From NCBI GenBank assembly GCA_030141605.1, contig JAQGDQ010001861.1:1-23159 (forward strand): a DNA stretch of 23,159 nucleotides, written 5' to 3'. Below, in pieces: positions 22,399 to 23,159 of the stretch (position 1 is its first letter; every line of letters begins with the position of its first letter). The notes below the pieces were generated by a model that was not told the origin of the DNA, made no database searches, and saw only the letters and a program-made list of their open reading frames with translations. This DNA is from Tubiluchus corallicola. Lineage: Eukaryota; Priapulida; Priapulimorpha; Priapulimorphida; Tubiluchidae. Both the position numbers and the translations under genes were made by a program.

Positions 22399-22504
22399 AT
22401 GCTTAAAGCTCCAGATTACGAAACAAGGAGGAAAATTAGAGCTAAAATTCGAGAAGTCAAGAAACACACAGATGACGACAAGGCGTCGCCACCGCTGTGT
22501 ACAG
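22399..22504 (+). CDS. Smoothelin-like protein, second coding exon (35 codons plus one base)
   Basis: The exon starts after CTGTTTGCAG and reads MLKAPDYETRRKIRAKIREV, then KKHTDDDKASPPLCT, in frame with the first exon (phase 0). The donor ACAG/GTTGGT at 22504/22505 is phase 1. If read through, the frame continues open to a stop at 22624-22626, but splicing fits better. The joined sequence VEELNDL-MLKAPDYETRRKIRAKIREVKK follows the smoothelin pattern: a short Leu-rich helix, a turn with Asp-Tyr/Phe-Glu, then Arg-Arg-x-Ile-Arg-x-x-Ile-Arg-Glu. The protein would associate with the actin cytoskeleton if it is a true smoothelin. An Asp/Lys/Pro linker follows, as expected of a disordered region. 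Confidence 0.65.
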
Positions 22505-23159
22505 GTTGGTCCATAAATTCATTTCACCAAAACAGAATTGTTAAAAAAAGAACAAAGTGTGACTGTACTGTGTGGTATAATGCTTTAATTTGCTTACGGT
22601 TTATTATACATGGTGTTCCGAAATAAAAAGTATGGTAGCACGCTAAGAAAGGCAGTTGAGTCTATAATAAGAAGTTATGCTGCAATAACTTCTTTACAAA
22701 GTAATACTTCTATAGTAATAATGCAGATCTTTTAAATTTTTCACTTTGTATAGTGTAACATCAGTATGGTTATTACATTTGCTGGTTATCTCTTTCTTTT
22801 AGAACATCCTGTATTTAAACATGAGTCATTTTGAATTATTCCTTATTTGGGTTGTTAGTAAAAACTGTTCTACGTATCCGTCCGTGCTCCATACAATTGA
22901 CGAGCAGGCAGCGTAATTATTACTATTCGGCATATTTGTGCAAGAAAATATGACACTGACAGGCAATTGTATGGGATAACAAAGGTATTGTTACAGTGTT
23001 TGTTGATAGACTGTTGTTTTAGAACACCCTGTATCTCACAACTCCACTGGGTACCATCATACTTCTTCGTTAATTTAATTTTTTTTGTAGAATATAAAGT
23101 CAATGAAAGAATCGTTAATGAATCCACGCATGTGGAAACTTACACCAATGAATCTTATA
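22505..23159. other. Downstream intron with GGTGTTC-type repeat termini
   Basis: No further exon was recognised. Similar short motifs occur in opposite orientations: ACAGGTTGGTCCATAAA at 22502 and ACATGGTGTTCCGAAATAA at 22608 on the + strand, and TTTTAGAACATCCTGTA (22797-22813) and TTTTAGAACACCCTGTA (23017-23033) on the other. This suggests one or two nested MITEs with ACAGGGTGTTCYAAAA-like ends. An 11-bp inverted pair CCATACAATTG/CAATTGTATGG (near 22890 and 22963) lies inside. Minus-strand frame 22870-23127 has no recognisable domain. Confidence 0.45.

Overview
The window looks like AT-rich animal nuclear DNA, most likely from an invertebrate. Evidence for this is the spliced exons with GT/AG boundaries, very long microsatellites, abundant short non-autonomous DNA transposons and the near absence of open reading frames outside low-complexity tracts. 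A mollusc or another lophotrochozoan would fit the repeat style, but I cannot fix the taxon. There are no bacterial genes, operons, CRISPR arrays or RNA genes that I can support.

The only convincing gene is at the right end on the + strand. Two short exons (20321-20443 and 22399-22504) join in frame and encode the start of a smoothelin-like protein. The join rebuilds the helical smoothelin-type motif ending in DYETRRKIRAKIREVKK. The gene continues beyond the window. The 1.96-kb intron between the exons holds a TTAA-type transposon, an old palindromic repeat and a 56-bp tandem array that ends about 20 bases before the second exon.

The rest is repeat landscape. From left to right it holds: a compound tetranucleotide tract (72-613); a TTAA element in reverse orientation (1907-2533); a compound trinucleotide tract (4055-4356); a second TTAA element (5119-5578); a 550-base AGT tract (5726-6275); an intact 500-bp hAT-type MITE with a perfect 8-bp target duplication (6883-7382); a TTAA element homologous to the first but inverted (7415-8029); a polypyrimidine region; a LINE reverse-transcriptase tail (9041-9202); a large palindromic element carrying different microsatellites in its two arms (9274-10058); a foldback element (10491-10688); a 15-bp minisatellite with inverted copies beside it (11278-12015); another TTAA element with an internal tandem expansion (12866-13540); GTAT, CT and GA tracts; a sixth TTAA element (17226-17895); a 31-bp minisatellite of 30 full units (18452-19404); and a 44-bp triplication (19552-19683).

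The most interesting pattern is the set of six elements bounded by TTAA with TTAAAG...CTTTAA ends. I recognised them by pairing termini by eye. All six carry a CRE/ATF-like octamer (TGACGTCA or a one-base variant), and three of the four perfect TGACGTCA palindromes in the window lie inside them. Tandem repeats and mobile elements together explain a large part of the window, and most long open frames are artefacts of microsatellites.
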